From positions 1-34,040 of the forward strand of contig DXDJ01000048.1 of assembly GCA_019115525.1 (NCBI GenBank): a DNA stretch of 34,040 nt, given 5' to 3'. The DNA comes from Candidatus Helicobacter avistercoris. GTDB lineage: Bacteria > Campylobacterota > Campylobacteria > Campylobacterales > Helicobacteraceae. The notes beneath the pieces were generated by a model. The model searched no databases and was not told the DNA's origin. It saw nothing but the letters and a program-made list of their open reading frames with translations. Position numbers and translations under genes: made by a program. Positions 1 to 7,682 of this stretch are shown one piece after another (position 1 is the stretch's first letter; each line of letters begins with the position of its first letter).

Positions 1-1
1 T

Positions 2-1615
2 GCGATTGAAATCTTGGCAGAAGAGTTTAGTATTGAAATCTCATTTCAAAATGTTGTTCCTGAGATTGAAGTAGAGGAAGAAGAGGGATTGGAATCTTAT
101 GAGCGTCCGCCAGTGGTTACGATTATGGGGCATGTTGATCATGGAAAAACTTCTTTGCTTGATAAGATTAGAAACTCAAGAGTAGCAAGTGGAGAGGCTG
201 GGGGGATTACTCAGCACATCGGTGCGTATATGGTAGAGAAAAATGGCAAGATGATTTCATTTATTGATACTCCAGGGCATGAGGCATTTACAGAGATGAG
301 ATCTCGAGGTGCACAAGTTACAGATATTGCCATTATTGTAGTGGCTGCTGATGATGGGGTGAAGCAACAGACTATTGAAGCACTCAATCACGCCAAGGCT
401 GCAAATGTGCAAATCATCATCGCAATCAACAAAATGGACAAAGAAAATGCCAACCCTGATAAAGTCAAGGCTGAATGTGCTGAGCTAGGATTTACCCCAA
501 GTGAGTGGGGAGGGGAATATGACTTTATCCCACTCTCAGCCAAAAGTGGTGAGGGGATTGAGGATTTGCTAGAAAATATCCTAGTGCAAGCCGAGCTTAT
601 GGAACTTAAAGCTACGCACTCTAGCAAAGCCAAGGCAGTGGTATTGGAGGGAAGTTTGGAGAAAGGAAGGGGGCCAGTGGCAACAATCATTGTGCAAAAT
701 GGTGTGCTAAAGGTTGGTGATCCAATCGTGGCAGATACTGCTTTTGGGCGTGTGAGAGCGTTGCTTAATGATAGGGGTGAAGCAGTCAAAGAGCTTTATC
801 CTTCTGGAGTTGCTGTTGTAACTGGACTTTCAGAAGTGCCAAGTGCAGGTGCAACTCTAATGAGTGCAGAGAATGACAGCATAGCAAGAGAGTTTGCAAT
901 GCAAAAAGCAAGCTATCTAAGACAAAAAGAGCTAAGCAAAAGTACAAAAGTAAGCTTTGATGAGCTAAGTGAAATGGTGGCAAAAGGACAGCTCAAATCC
1001 TTGCCTGTAATTGTAAAGGCTGATACTCAAGGCTCGCTTGAAGCCATTAAAGCAAGTCTGCAAAAGCTCAATGATGAAAATGATGAGGTGGTGATCAATG
1101 TCATTAGCTTTGGTGTGGGGGGGATTTCTGAGAGTGATATTTCTTTGGCAAGTGCATCGGAAAATTGTGTGATCTTAGGATTCAATGTCCGCCCAACAGG
1201 AACAGTGAAAAACAAAGCAAAAGAGCTAGGAGTAGAGATCAAAACTTATTCAATCATCTATGCGTTGCTTGATGATGTCAAAGCATTGGTTTCTGGAATG
1301 ATGTCGCCTGTATTTGAAGAGGAGAACACAGGACAAGCAGAAGTAAGAGAAACATTTAATATCCCAAAAGTTGGAACGATTGCTGGATGCTTTGTTGTCG
1401 ATGGCTCTATTCAGAGAGGAATCAAAGTGCGACTTATCCGCAATGGTGTGGTGGTGCATAATGGAAGCATTGCTTCACTTAAACGATTCAAAGATGATGT
1501 CAAAGAAGTGGCAAAGGGCTATGAGTGCGGAATTATGCTTGAGAACTATAATGATGTAAGAGTGGGGGATGTGTTTGAAACTTACAAAGAAGTGGCTAAG
1601 AAGCAAACCCTATGA
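2..1615 (+). CDS. infB: Translation initiation factor IF-2 (5'-truncated by window)
   Basis: IF-2 is the GTPase that brings initiator fMet-tRNA to the 30S subunit and promotes subunit joining in the cytoplasm. All G motifs are visible: GHVDHGKTS (G1), the [10 protein letters not shown] switch region, DTPGHEAF (G3), NKMD (G4) and SAK (G5), followed by the beta-barrel, the C1 region ([14 protein letters not shown]) and the C2 fMet-tRNA-binding region. The track's TTG start at 14 is not real: the frame stays open to the window edge (AIEI before LAEEF), and the N-terminal part of this normally about 850-950-residue protein lies upstream. The stop overlaps rbfA by ATGA, giving the usual infB-rbfA-rimP ribosome-assembly operon. 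Identification is certain; only the 5' end is missing. Confidence 0.98.
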   Translation, partial: AIEILAEEFSIEISFQNVVPEIEVEEEEGLESYERPPVVTIMGHVDHGKTSLLDKIRNSRVASGEAGGITQHIGAYMVEKNGKMISFIDTPGHEAFTEMRSRGAQVTDIAIIVVAADDGVKQQTIEALNHAKAANVQIIIAINKMDKENANPDKVKAECAELGFTPSEWGGEYDFIPLSAKSGEGIEDLLENILVQAELMELKATHSSKAKAVVLEGSLEKGRGPVATIIVQNGVLKVGDPIVADTAFGRVRALLNDRGEAVKELYPSGVAVVTGLSEVPSAGATLMSAENDSIAREFAMQKASYLRQKELSKSTKVSFDELSEMVAKGQLKSLPVIVKADTQGSLEAIKASLQKLNDENDEVVINVISFGVGGISESDISLASASENCVILGFNVRPTGTVKNKAKELGVEIKTYSIIYALLDDVKALVSGMMSPVFEEENTGQAEVRETFNIPKVGTIAGCFVVDGSIQRGIKVRLIRNGVVVHNGSIASLKRFKDDVKEVAKGYECGIMLENYNDVRVGDVFETYKEVAKKQTL

Positions 1616-1968
1616 GTGAAGTCAAGCTCCAACGCTCACAAGCTCTACTCTTAGAGCTTGTTTCTGAAGCTTTAAGTATGCTCTCAAACCCACTGCTAAA
1701 CTCGCTCTCCATTACACAAGTGATTTGCTCTCGTGGAAAATACAATGCAGAAGTCTTTATCGAATCAAGCGATTTTCTACCTCAAGAAAAGGCTGAGATT
1801 TTAAAAGAGCTCAAAAAAGCAGAAGGGATCTTAAGAGAGCATATTTTAAGCTCTAGTGGGTGGTTTAAATGCCCAAAACTCACTTTTAAATTTGATGATA
1901 GTCTAAAGAGTGCGAACTCTTTGGATAAGATTTTTGCACAAATCGCAAAAGAAAGGGGAGAGAGATGA
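1612..1968 (+). CDS. rbfA: 30S ribosome-binding factor A
   Basis: RbfA is a small KH-like protein that binds immature 30S subunits and helps 16S rRNA 5'-end processing and cold adaptation. The 118-residue length fits the family. The sequence shows the N-terminal helix ([17 protein letters not shown]) and the late strand with the P-x-L-x-F pattern ([12 protein letters not shown]) typical of RbfA. The start ATG overlaps the infB stop (ATGA) and its own stop overlaps rimP the same way, so the three genes are likely translationally coupled. Sequence divergence is normal for Campylobacterota RbfA; position between infB and rimP makes the call firm. Confidence 0.92.
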   Translation: MSEVKLQRSQALLLELVSEALSMLSNPLLNSLSITQVICSRGKYNAEVFIESSDFLPQEKAEILKELKKAEGILREHILSSSGWFKCPKLTFKFDDSLKSANSLDKIFAQIAKERGER

Positions 1969-2390
1969 TTACGCCTGCACTAGAAGAAAAATTAGAAAAA
2001 TACATTCAAAGCTGTGGATGTGAGCTTTATGATATTGCGATGAGCAAAGAGTTTAATCAAGATGTTTTAAGAATCTTTATCACCTCAAAAGAAGGTATCA
2101 GTCTTGATAAATGCCAAGAAGTTTCTCAACTTATCTCTCCCATCCTTGATGTCGAAGATCCAATCGCCTCAAATTATATGCTTGAGGTTAGCTCTCCTGG
2201 AATTGAGCGAGTGCTAAAAAAGCCTAGGCATTTTGCTTTTTCTATCGGAGAGAGAATAGAAGTGAAGATGATGGATAAAACCATCCTTGAGGGGGTTCTT
2301 GAGGGAAGTGATGAAGAGGGGTTTGTGTTAAATGGAGAGAAAATCCCTTACTCTCAAACCAAAAAGGTCAAAACAATCTTTCAATGGTAA
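1965..2390 (+). CDS. rimP: Ribosome maturation factor RimP
   Basis: RimP assists assembly of the 30S subunit (5' and central domains). The 141-residue protein shows the family hallmarks: an N-terminal domain with CQEVSQLISPILDVEDPI, the signature LEVSSPGIERVLKKPRHF, and a C-terminal SH3-like domain (GERIEVKMMDKTILEGVLEG). It starts inside the rbfA stop (ATGA) and its tail overlaps the start of ribD by 7 nt. Order and motifs are as in other Helicobacter and Campylobacter genomes. Confidence 0.95.
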   Translation: MITPALEEKLEKYIQSCGCELYDIAMSKEFNQDVLRIFITSKEGISLDKCQEVSQLISPILDVEDPIASNYMLEVSSPGIERVLKKPRHFAFSIGERIEVKMMDKTILEGVLEGSDEEGFVLNGEKIPYSQTKKVKTIFQW

Positions 2391-3403
2391 AGCTTGAGGA
2401 AATTTTTCTTCACTGGCTTATTGACAAGGCGTGGGAATTTCAGACTCTTGCACTTCCAAATCCAAGTGTAGGGGCATTGATCGCAGATTCTAATAATCAG
2501 CCCCTCTCTTATGCAATCCATCAAAAAAGTGGTGAAGCTCACGCAGAGCTAGAAGCTCTCAAACTTGCTCTAATCACCCTAGGAATTCTCAAACAAGAGC
2601 AGTGTGAAAACCTCAATCCATGGGAGCTTTGTGAGCTTATCCTCTCTTCTCATCAAAATGCTTTAAGGGATTGTAGTATTTTTGTAACACTTGAGCCTTG
2701 CAATCACGAGGGGAAAACCCCATCTTGTGCAAAGCTCTTGGCAGAATTGGGAATAAAAAGAGTCTTTTTTTCTTCTTATGATTTGGGAAAAAACTCTAAG
2801 GGGGGAGGGAAGTATCTGCAAAGCAAAGGGATTGAGGTATTTGGGGAGGTGTGTGAGAGAAGAGGAGATGCTTTGCTCTATCCATTTTTGTGTATGAGAG
2901 AAAAAGGACATTTCAATCTCTATAAAATCGCTCAACGCCTCAATGCAAACTATAAGCAAGGACAAATCTCAGATCAATCTTCCAAAGCCTTCACGCATAC
3001 TCAAAGAGGGATAGCACAAAGTCTTATCATCTCAGGTCAAACACTTTTAAATGATCAGCCTAAGCTTGATTTACGCCATGCTTTTAGAAAGGATAAGGAG
3101 CAAATCCCTGTAAAGATCCTTACCACTCAAAACCTAGAGCCAAAAGATTATTCTTGTATCAATTCTCACTCTATAAGCATTCATCATAATATCTCTTCTT
3201 TAGGACTTTCTAGCGGATTTAATCTCATAGAGGGTGGATATACCTTGCTAGAGAGTCTAAGAGGGCAGATTGATTCTGTGCTTTTGATTTTTGCTCCAAG
3301 ATTTGAAGGTGAGAGTGAAAAAATCGCCCAAAAGCTTGACCTAAAAATCTTGCATTGCTCACAAAGAGGAGAGGGGGATGTGTTTTTATGGCTTCAAGCT
3401 TAG
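2384..3403 (+). CDS. ribD: Bifunctional riboflavin biosynthesis deaminase/reductase RibD
   Basis: RibD performs two riboflavin steps: deamination of 2,5-diamino-6-ribosylamino-pyrimidinone 5'-phosphate and NADPH reduction of the ribosyl side chain. The N-terminal cytidine-deaminase-like half shows NPSVGALI, the zinc ligand and catalytic motif HAE (about residues 52-54), and the second zinc motif EPCNHEGKTPSCAKLL. The C-terminal reductase half includes RGIAQSLIISGQTLLNDQP and a late LIEGGYTLL segment similar to the family GG motif. At 339 residues it is normal length. The start overlaps rimP by 7 nt, so it is the fourth gene of the infB operon. Nothing appears missing. Confidence 0.95.
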   Translation: MVKLEEIFLHWLIDKAWEFQTLALPNPSVGALIADSNNQPLSYAIHQKSGEAHAELEALKLALITLGILKQEQCENLNPWELCELILSSHQNALRDCSIFVTLEPCNHEGKTPSCAKLLAELGIKRVFFSSYDLGKNSKGGGKYLQSKGIEVFGEVCERRGDALLYPFLCMREKGHFNLYKIAQRLNANYKQGQISDQSSKAFTHTQRGIAQSLIISGQTLLNDQPKLDLRHAFRKDKEQIPVKILTTQNLEPKDYSCINSHSISIHHNISSLGLSSGFNLIEGGYTLLESLRGQIDSVLLIFAPRFEGESEKIAQKLDLKILHCSQRGEGDVFLWLQA

Positions 3404-4116
3404 TGCGACTTTATCAGCTTAGTGATGGGTATTGTTACAATAGCGATAGTCTTTTTCTCTATAACTTTGCCAAACCCTTTTTGAGAAAAAATCAAAGTCT
3501 TTTGGATGTAGGATGCGGAAGCGGAATATTGGGAAAACTTGCAAAACGAGATTTTGATATTACTCTTACAATGATAGAGAGAGATGAGTATATGACATTT
3601 TTAGCTCAAAAAAATGTCTCAGATTCACAAGTGATTTGTAGAGATTTTTTGGAATGGGAGAGTGAAGAGAGATTTGATGTTTTGCTCTCCAATCCCCCTT
3701 TTTATCGCTGTGAGATTGTCCCATCTAAAAATACAAGAGTAAATCACGCAAGAAACGAATCTTCTCTCCCTATTAGAGATTTTTTTTACAAAGCCAAGCG
3801 AGTTCTTAAGCCCAATGGGAGTTTTATCTTCTGCTATGATGCCAAAGAAGCCCATCGAGTATTTTATGAGCTAAAAAATATAGGGTTTAATGCAGAGATT
3901 GCAAGGTTTGTGCATCCTAGGATTGAAAAGGAAGCCACACTTGTAATGATAAAAGCAAGGATTCAAAGCAAATCTTCTTTGAAGATCCTTCCCCCACTCT
4001 TTACCCACATTGGAAAAAATCAGATGCAAAACTCACCAGAAGTGCAAGCAATCTATGCGGAGTGTCAAACTTATAGTCTCAAAGTTCATTCAAGCGATAT
4101 TGATTTGGAGCGATAA
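3388..4116 (+). CDS. TrmN6-like SAM-dependent N6-adenine methyltransferase
   Basis: A class I methyltransferase with SAM motif I (LLDVGCGSGILGKLAKR) and catalytic motif IV SNPPFY, the N-P-P-F form used by N6-adenine enzymes. Length (242 residues) and overall pattern fit the TrmN6/YfiC family, which methylates A37 of tRNA-Val; the exact RNA target is inferred. The ORF track begins at a TTG (3355) deep in ribD. I prefer the ATG at 3388 because it follows a purine-rich GAGGAGAGGGGG stretch and yields the usual N-terminus (MASSLVRLYQLSDGYCYN). It overlaps ribD by 16 nt. It could be another NPPF-type RNA methylase. Confidence 0.8.
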   Translation: MASSLVRLYQLSDGYCYNSDSLFLYNFAKPFLRKNQSLLDVGCGSGILGKLAKRDFDITLTMIERDEYMTFLAQKNVSDSQVICRDFLEWESEERFDVLLSNPPFYRCEIVPSKNTRVNHARNESSLPIRDFFYKAKRVLKPNGSFIFCYDAKEAHRVFYELKNIGFNAEIARFVHPRIEKEATLVMIKARIQSKSSLKILPPLFTHIGKNQMQNSPEVQAIYAECQTYSLKVHSSDIDLER

Positions 4117-4149
4117 CAAGGTAAAATACACATTTTTTAAGGAGTTAAG

Positions 4150-4899
4150 ATGTTATTGAAGAATGAAATGGCAAAAAGTGGAGATATTCTCTTCCGTTAT
4201 CGAAGTTATATTCCTTTGATTATGATCCCACTTCTCATCCTCTCGCTTTTGAGTTTTGGACAAAATCTTTATATTGATGGGGCATACAACACCCCTTTGA
4301 TCATTACTGCATTAGCGGTAGGATTTGCAGGTCAGTGGATAAGAACGCTTGTAGCCGGATATGTCCCACAAGGCACAAGTGGGCGAAATGTGCATGGGCA
4401 AGTGGCAAACTCTCTTAATACTACAGGGATGTATTCTCTCTGTCGCAATCCTTTGTATCTTGGGAATTTTTTGATGATGGTTGCTCCGATGATTCTGCTA
4501 GGAAATTGGCTTTTGCTTTTGGCATTTTCTGCACTTTTTTGGATTTATTATGAGCGAATTATCTATACAGAGGAGCGATTTTTGGAAGGAAAGTTTGGAG
4601 AAGAATACACCAAGTGGGCAGAGAATACTCCTGCATTTTTTCCTTCTTTTAGAGCTTATAAGCCAAGTGTGTTGGGCTTCTCGCTCAAAACAATGCTCAA
4701 GCGTGAATATCACTCATTTTTTGGACTTACAACTTCACTTTTTGTAGCAAACTATCTTATAGTAGCGATCTCTCAAAGAAGTTTTAAAATCACTTTTGAT
4801 TCTATTTTGCTATGGGTTTTTCTAGGCTCAGCGGTGTTTTATCTTATTGTTCGACTTATTGTGAAAAAAACTCGCTACTTTCATGTAGAGGGGAGATAA
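4150..4899 (+). CDS. ICMT/PEMT-type integral membrane methyltransferase
   Basis: A membrane protein of the isoprenylcysteine/phospholipid methyltransferase superfamily. It has about five hydrophobic helices (near residues 20-42, 48-70, 100-132, 190-205 and 215-235). Between them are the SAM-binding signatures of the family: CRNPLYLGN after helix 2 and EERFLEGKFGEEYTKW after helix 3. Members methylate lipids or lipid phosphates; Leptospira LmtA, for example, methylates the lipid A 1-phosphate. The substrate cannot be read from sequence. The roughly 60-residue C-terminal membrane extension is more than the core needs. A good SD (AAGGAGT) precedes the ATG, and a TAAAAT box at 4122-4127 could drive it separately from ribD. 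Confidence 0.75.
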   Translation: MLLKNEMAKSGDILFRYRSYIPLIMIPLLILSLLSFGQNLYIDGAYNTPLIITALAVGFAGQWIRTLVAGYVPQGTSGRNVHGQVANSLNTTGMYSLCRNPLYLGNFLMMVAPMILLGNWLLLLAFSALFWIYYERIIYTEERFLEGKFGEEYTKWAENTPAFFPSFRAYKPSVLGFSLKTMLKREYHSFFGLTTSLFVANYLIVAISQRSFKITFDSILLWVFLGSAVFYLIVRLIVKKTRYFHVEGR

Positions 4900-4936
4900 C
4901 CCCCTCCTTTTATTAAGAAATTTGGGGGAGAGGTTA
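4897..4936. terminator. Possible bidirectional terminator between convergent genes
   Basis: An imperfect inverted repeat (ATAACCCCCTCC ... GGGGGAGAGGTTAT) overlaps the stop codons of the methyltransferase gene (plus) and the AcfC-like gene (minus). The outer 6 bp pair perfectly and the C5/G5 runs can pair only with bulges. The flanking T-rich tails are short, so efficiency is uncertain; the convergent position is the main argument. Confidence 0.35.
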
Positions 4937-5680
4937 TTTTGCTGGAATCCAGCCTTTTTCTACCCAAACTTTTTGAGCTTCATCGCTTTTGATGAAATTG
5001 ATAAAATCTTGAGCTTGTTTAGCGTTTGGAGAATCATTGGCTATGACGATTTCACTTGCTCTATAAATCACGCTTCCTTTGCCACTTTTGACAAACTCAG
5101 CTTTCTCACTCCCAATCGTATTTGCCCAGTGCTTCCAAATAATAAGTGCATCAATACTAGGATCATTATTCCAGCTCTCAACAGCAAGTTTAGAGTTTTG
5201 AGCAAAGACTTTGATGTGTTTTCTTAGAGCAACAAGATTCTCTCTTTTGCCGTGTTTGAGCGCCATATCTTCATAGAGTCCCACTTGCCCAGCACCATTG
5301 ACAACCATAATTTTCACATCTTTCTTGAGTAAGTCTTTGAAGTTTTTGATTTTTTTAGGGTTGTTTGGACGAACGATAATACCCGCTTCTCGAATATTAA
5401 GCACCTCAATCTTCTCAGCACTGATTTTTCCATCAAATTTGCTAATAAAGGTATCCATCATTGCTGAGTTTCCACTATAAATGATGTCCGCCTTTGCTTT
5501 GGCTTCATCCATCCATACATTTGCAGGTCCAGCAGTAACAATGATCTTCTCTCCTGTTTTTTGCTCATACATTGAAGCAAGCTCTTTGAGGACTGGAGCA
5601 GGACCTCCTGGGCCATAGACATAAACTTCAGCATTTAGAAACATTCCTATAAGGGTTGTAAATAATGCAGTCTTTTTCAT
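4934..5680 (-). CDS. AcfC/PEB3-family periplasmic substrate-binding protein
   Basis: A 248-residue exported type-2 periplasmic binding protein. The signal peptide is short (MKKTALFTTLIGMFLNAEV, cleavage near NA-EV). The mature N-terminus VYGPGGPAPVLKELA is the signature of the AcfC (Vibrio cholerae accessory colonization factor C) and PEB3 (Campylobacter jejuni antigen) family. Further family-like segments are ADIIYSG, the INFxREAGI-like region (LNIREAGIIVRP), VVNGAGQVGLYEDM and the C-terminal VEKGWIPAK. PEB3 is reported to bind 3-phosphoglycerate; the ligand here is unknown. No permease or ATPase lies next to it, so it is an orphan binding protein. SD AAAAGGA and a TATAAT box at 5734-5739 precede it. 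Confidence 0.85.
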   Translation of the reverse strand: MKKTALFTTLIGMFLNAEVYVYGPGGPAPVLKELASMYEQKTGEKIIVTAGPANVWMDEAKAKADIIYSGNSAMMDTFISKFDGKISAEKIEVLNIREAGIIVRPNNPKKIKNFKDLLKKDVKIMVVNGAGQVGLYEDMALKHGKRENLVALRKHIKVFAQNSKLAVESWNNDPSIDALIIWKHWANTIGSEKAEFVKSGKGSVIYRASEIVIANDSPNAKQAQDFINFIKSDEAQKVWVEKGWIPAK

Positions 5681-5733
5681 TTTTTTCCTTTTTATTAAGA
5701 TTGAGCGGAAATGATAAAGAGGGAAAGTAAATG

Positions 5734-5739
5734 ATTATA
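5734..5739 (-). promoter_or_regulatory. -10 box of the AcfC-like gene
   Basis: On the minus strand a perfect TATAAT lies in CTTTATAATCATT, about 54 nt upstream of the ATG at 5680, in the 62-bp gap after the upstream glycosyltransferase. No good -35 hexamer is seen, as is usual for Helicobacter housekeeping promoters. It suggests independent transcription of the binding protein. Confidence 0.6.
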
Positions 5740-5742
5740 AAG

Positions 5743-6693
5743 TTAGATTGTAGATAAAAGTGCAGAGTGGGAGAGTGTAAGAATCTTGTTTAAATCTTTT
5801 TGAAAATTTTTAGGATTGATAAGATAGCTCATTTTCTCCCCTCCCCACAAAATCGTATCCTTAAGGCTAAAAATCCCAATACTTGGGATCCCAAGATTAT
5901 CAGCGATATGGATATTTCCTGTGCTAGGAGAGATGAGCAAATCTATCCTTGAAATAAGCTCTACAAGATTGAGCAAATCCCAATCATTGTGAAAGAGGCA
6001 GAAATTTGGATGAGAGAAAATCTCTTGGGGGAAAACTTCTTGCACAATTTTGTTTTTATCTCCAAAAGTCGGAATGATCACAAAAAAATCTTCCACTAGT
6101 TTTTGAGCAATCTCTGCGTATTGCTCTAAGGAGAAATTGACTTTTGCAGCATAGCCAAAGGGGTTGAGCATAATGATCTTTTTCTTTGAAGGATTGAGGG
6201 GAGAGAGGAAGCGATCAATAAGCTCTTTGTTTTTTGCAAAAGTTTGAAGTTTGGGGGTGTAGAGAGAGGGTTTGAGAGTGCCAGTGGAGCGAGTGAGCCA
6301 TACAAGATCAAAAAGAGTTTTTTTGATACTTTGGGGTTTGGTGATGAGATTGGCAAAGAGGGTTTTGATCCTAGGATCAAAGAGATTGTAGGGTTTAAGA
6401 AAAGTGTAGAGGATAGGGGTTTTGCTAGTTTTTAGATAGTTGATGGTGTTTTTGTCTGCGTTGCTGGAGATAAGGCAATCAAGTTTTTTCTCATCAATAT
6501 GAGAGATAAGATGTTTATCAATCACCACAAGTTCTTCAATCCACTCAAAAGGAGAGTAGAGATTTTGTGTGATTGGATTGCAAAAGATATAAAGTTTTGA
6601 ATTAGGATGCAGGGTTTTGAGGGCATAGATTGCAGGAAGTGCTACAACACTATCCCCAATCTTTGAATCAATATAAAACCCTATTGCTTGCAC
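5743..6693 (-). CDS. Glycosyltransferase family 9 (heptosyltransferase-like), copy A
   Basis: A 316-residue GT9 protein, the family of ADP-heptose:LPS heptosyltransferases that build the inner core of lipooligosaccharide at the cytoplasmic side of the inner membrane. Visible are the N-terminal GDSVVALPAIYALKTLHP segment and the C-terminal donor-site motif ISPSTGNIHIADNLGIP followed by GIFS. It starts with GTG and overlaps the upstream GT9 gene by 13 nt. The two proteins are clearly paralogous along their length, indicating an old tandem duplication with changed acceptor or donor. Which sugar it adds is not deducible; it is not close enough by eye to call waaC or waaF. Confidence 0.82.
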   Translation of the reverse strand: MQAIGFYIDSKIGDSVVALPAIYALKTLHPNSKLYIFCNPITQNLYSPFEWIEELVVIDKHLISHIDEKKLDCLISSNADKNTINYLKTSKTPILYTFLKPYNLFDPRIKTLFANLITKPQSIKKTLFDLVWLTRSTGTLKPSLYTPKLQTFAKNKELIDRFLSPLNPSKKKIIMLNPFGYAAKVNFSLEQYAEIAQKLVEDFFVIIPTFGDKNKIVQEVFPQEIFSHPNFCLFHNDWDLLNLVELISRIDLLISPSTGNIHIADNLGIPSIGIFSLKDTILWGGEKMSYLINPKNFQKDLNKILTLSHSALLSTI

Positions 6694-7673
6694 AATATCT
6701 CAAACCTCTCTATGACTTGCTCAATGATTCTTCTCTCATCTTCAATGCCGAGTTTTTTTCTCTCTTTTGGCACGATAATAAGGTTTTCTAGCTCCATATT
6801 CTCTCCCCTCCAAAGCATTGTATCTCTTTTGCTAAAAATCCCAAGTAGAGGGATTTTGAGGTTGTTGGCGATATGGGCATTTCCTGTGCTAGGAGAAATG
6901 AGCAAATCAATTCTGCTTGTTAGGGCGATGAGATTAAATAAATCAAGTGTGTTATAAAAATGCACAACATTATTCAAATCAGGCAACTCTAGGGTTTTGG
7001 TATTGCCCTCATAGGTGGGAATAATAAATAGGGTTTTAGCATAGCTTTTGGCTAGTGTTGTGATGAGCTCACTCCATCCTCTGGGGGTGAGGGAGTGAGA
7101 GCAAGTGCGAGAGTAGGGGTTGATCATCACGCGGTATTTAAACTCGTTTGCATTGCAACTCTTTAAAAACTTTTGTGCAAACTCAAAATGATGGGTTTGA
7201 GGTTTGAGCGTAATGGGAGAAAAATCAATGCTTTTAAAATTTGCATCAAAAGTTTTTGTATCAATCTCACGCACAAGCTTTAGCAATCTTTTGTATTGGG
7301 GGGTAGAGCTAAGATTCCTAGAGATGAAAATATTGTGAAATTTAAGACGATAAAAATTTCTTGGACTAAGTAAGCTAATCACTCGCTTAGCATTGCTTTT
7401 TCCTAGAAGTTCACAGGGAGTTTTGATGGGTTGAGTGAGGATAAACTCATCAAATCCCCAAGAGTTGATATGCTCCAAAGTTTGTTCAAAATTATGAGAA
7501 CTCAAGTCAAAAAGTTCATCGATAAACTCAAACCCTGAGTAAAGCTCCATTCCAATATCATTGGTATAGACTACAAGCTTGCAGTGGGGGTAGAGAGCTT
7601 TGATGGAGTAAATCGCAGGGAGAGCGACAAGATTGTCACCAATAAGTGCATTGCGATAGAATCCGACTTTCAC
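6681..7673 (-). CDS. Glycosyltransferase family 9 (heptosyltransferase-like), copy B
   Basis: A 330-residue GT9 protein paralogous to the following gene: FYRNALIGDNLVALPAIYSI at the N-terminus and LLISPSTGNAHIANNLKIP with LGIFSKRDTMLWRGENM near the C-terminus match copy A almost position by position. It probably transfers a heptose or related sugar in lipooligosaccharide synthesis. It starts with GTG after AAGGAAGCAAT, only 9 nt after the speA stop, so it is probably cotranscribed with speA. No catalytic residues appear lost. Confidence 0.82.
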   Translation of the reverse strand: MKVGFYRNALIGDNLVALPAIYSIKALYPHCKLVVYTNDIGMELYSGFEFIDELFDLSSHNFEQTLEHINSWGFDEFILTQPIKTPCELLGKSNAKRVISLLSPRNFYRLKFHNIFISRNLSSTPQYKRLLKLVREIDTKTFDANFKSIDFSPITLKPQTHHFEFAQKFLKSCNANEFKYRVMINPYSRTCSHSLTPRGWSELITTLAKSYAKTLFIIPTYEGNTKTLELPDLNNVVHFYNTLDLFNLIALTSRIDLLISPSTGNAHIANNLKIPLLGIFSKRDTMLWRGENMELENLIIVPKERKKLGIEDERRIIEQVIERFEILCKQ

Positions 7674-7682
7674 ATTGCTTCC

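Noticed and set aside
1116-1122. G7 run in infB as a phase-variation tract
   Set aside because: It encodes a conserved GG in an essential gene; a slip would be lethal, and 7 bases is short for a contingency locus.
388-1459. Minus-strand ORFs of 65-133 residues opposite infB
   Set aside because: They lie wholly inside the conserved infB frame, have low-complexity Ser/Leu-rich products and no ribosome site; shadows.
4922-5227. Plus-strand ORF of 101 residues over the AcfC-like gene
   Set aside because: It is antisense to a protein with clear family motifs and a signal peptide; no SD and no recognisable product.
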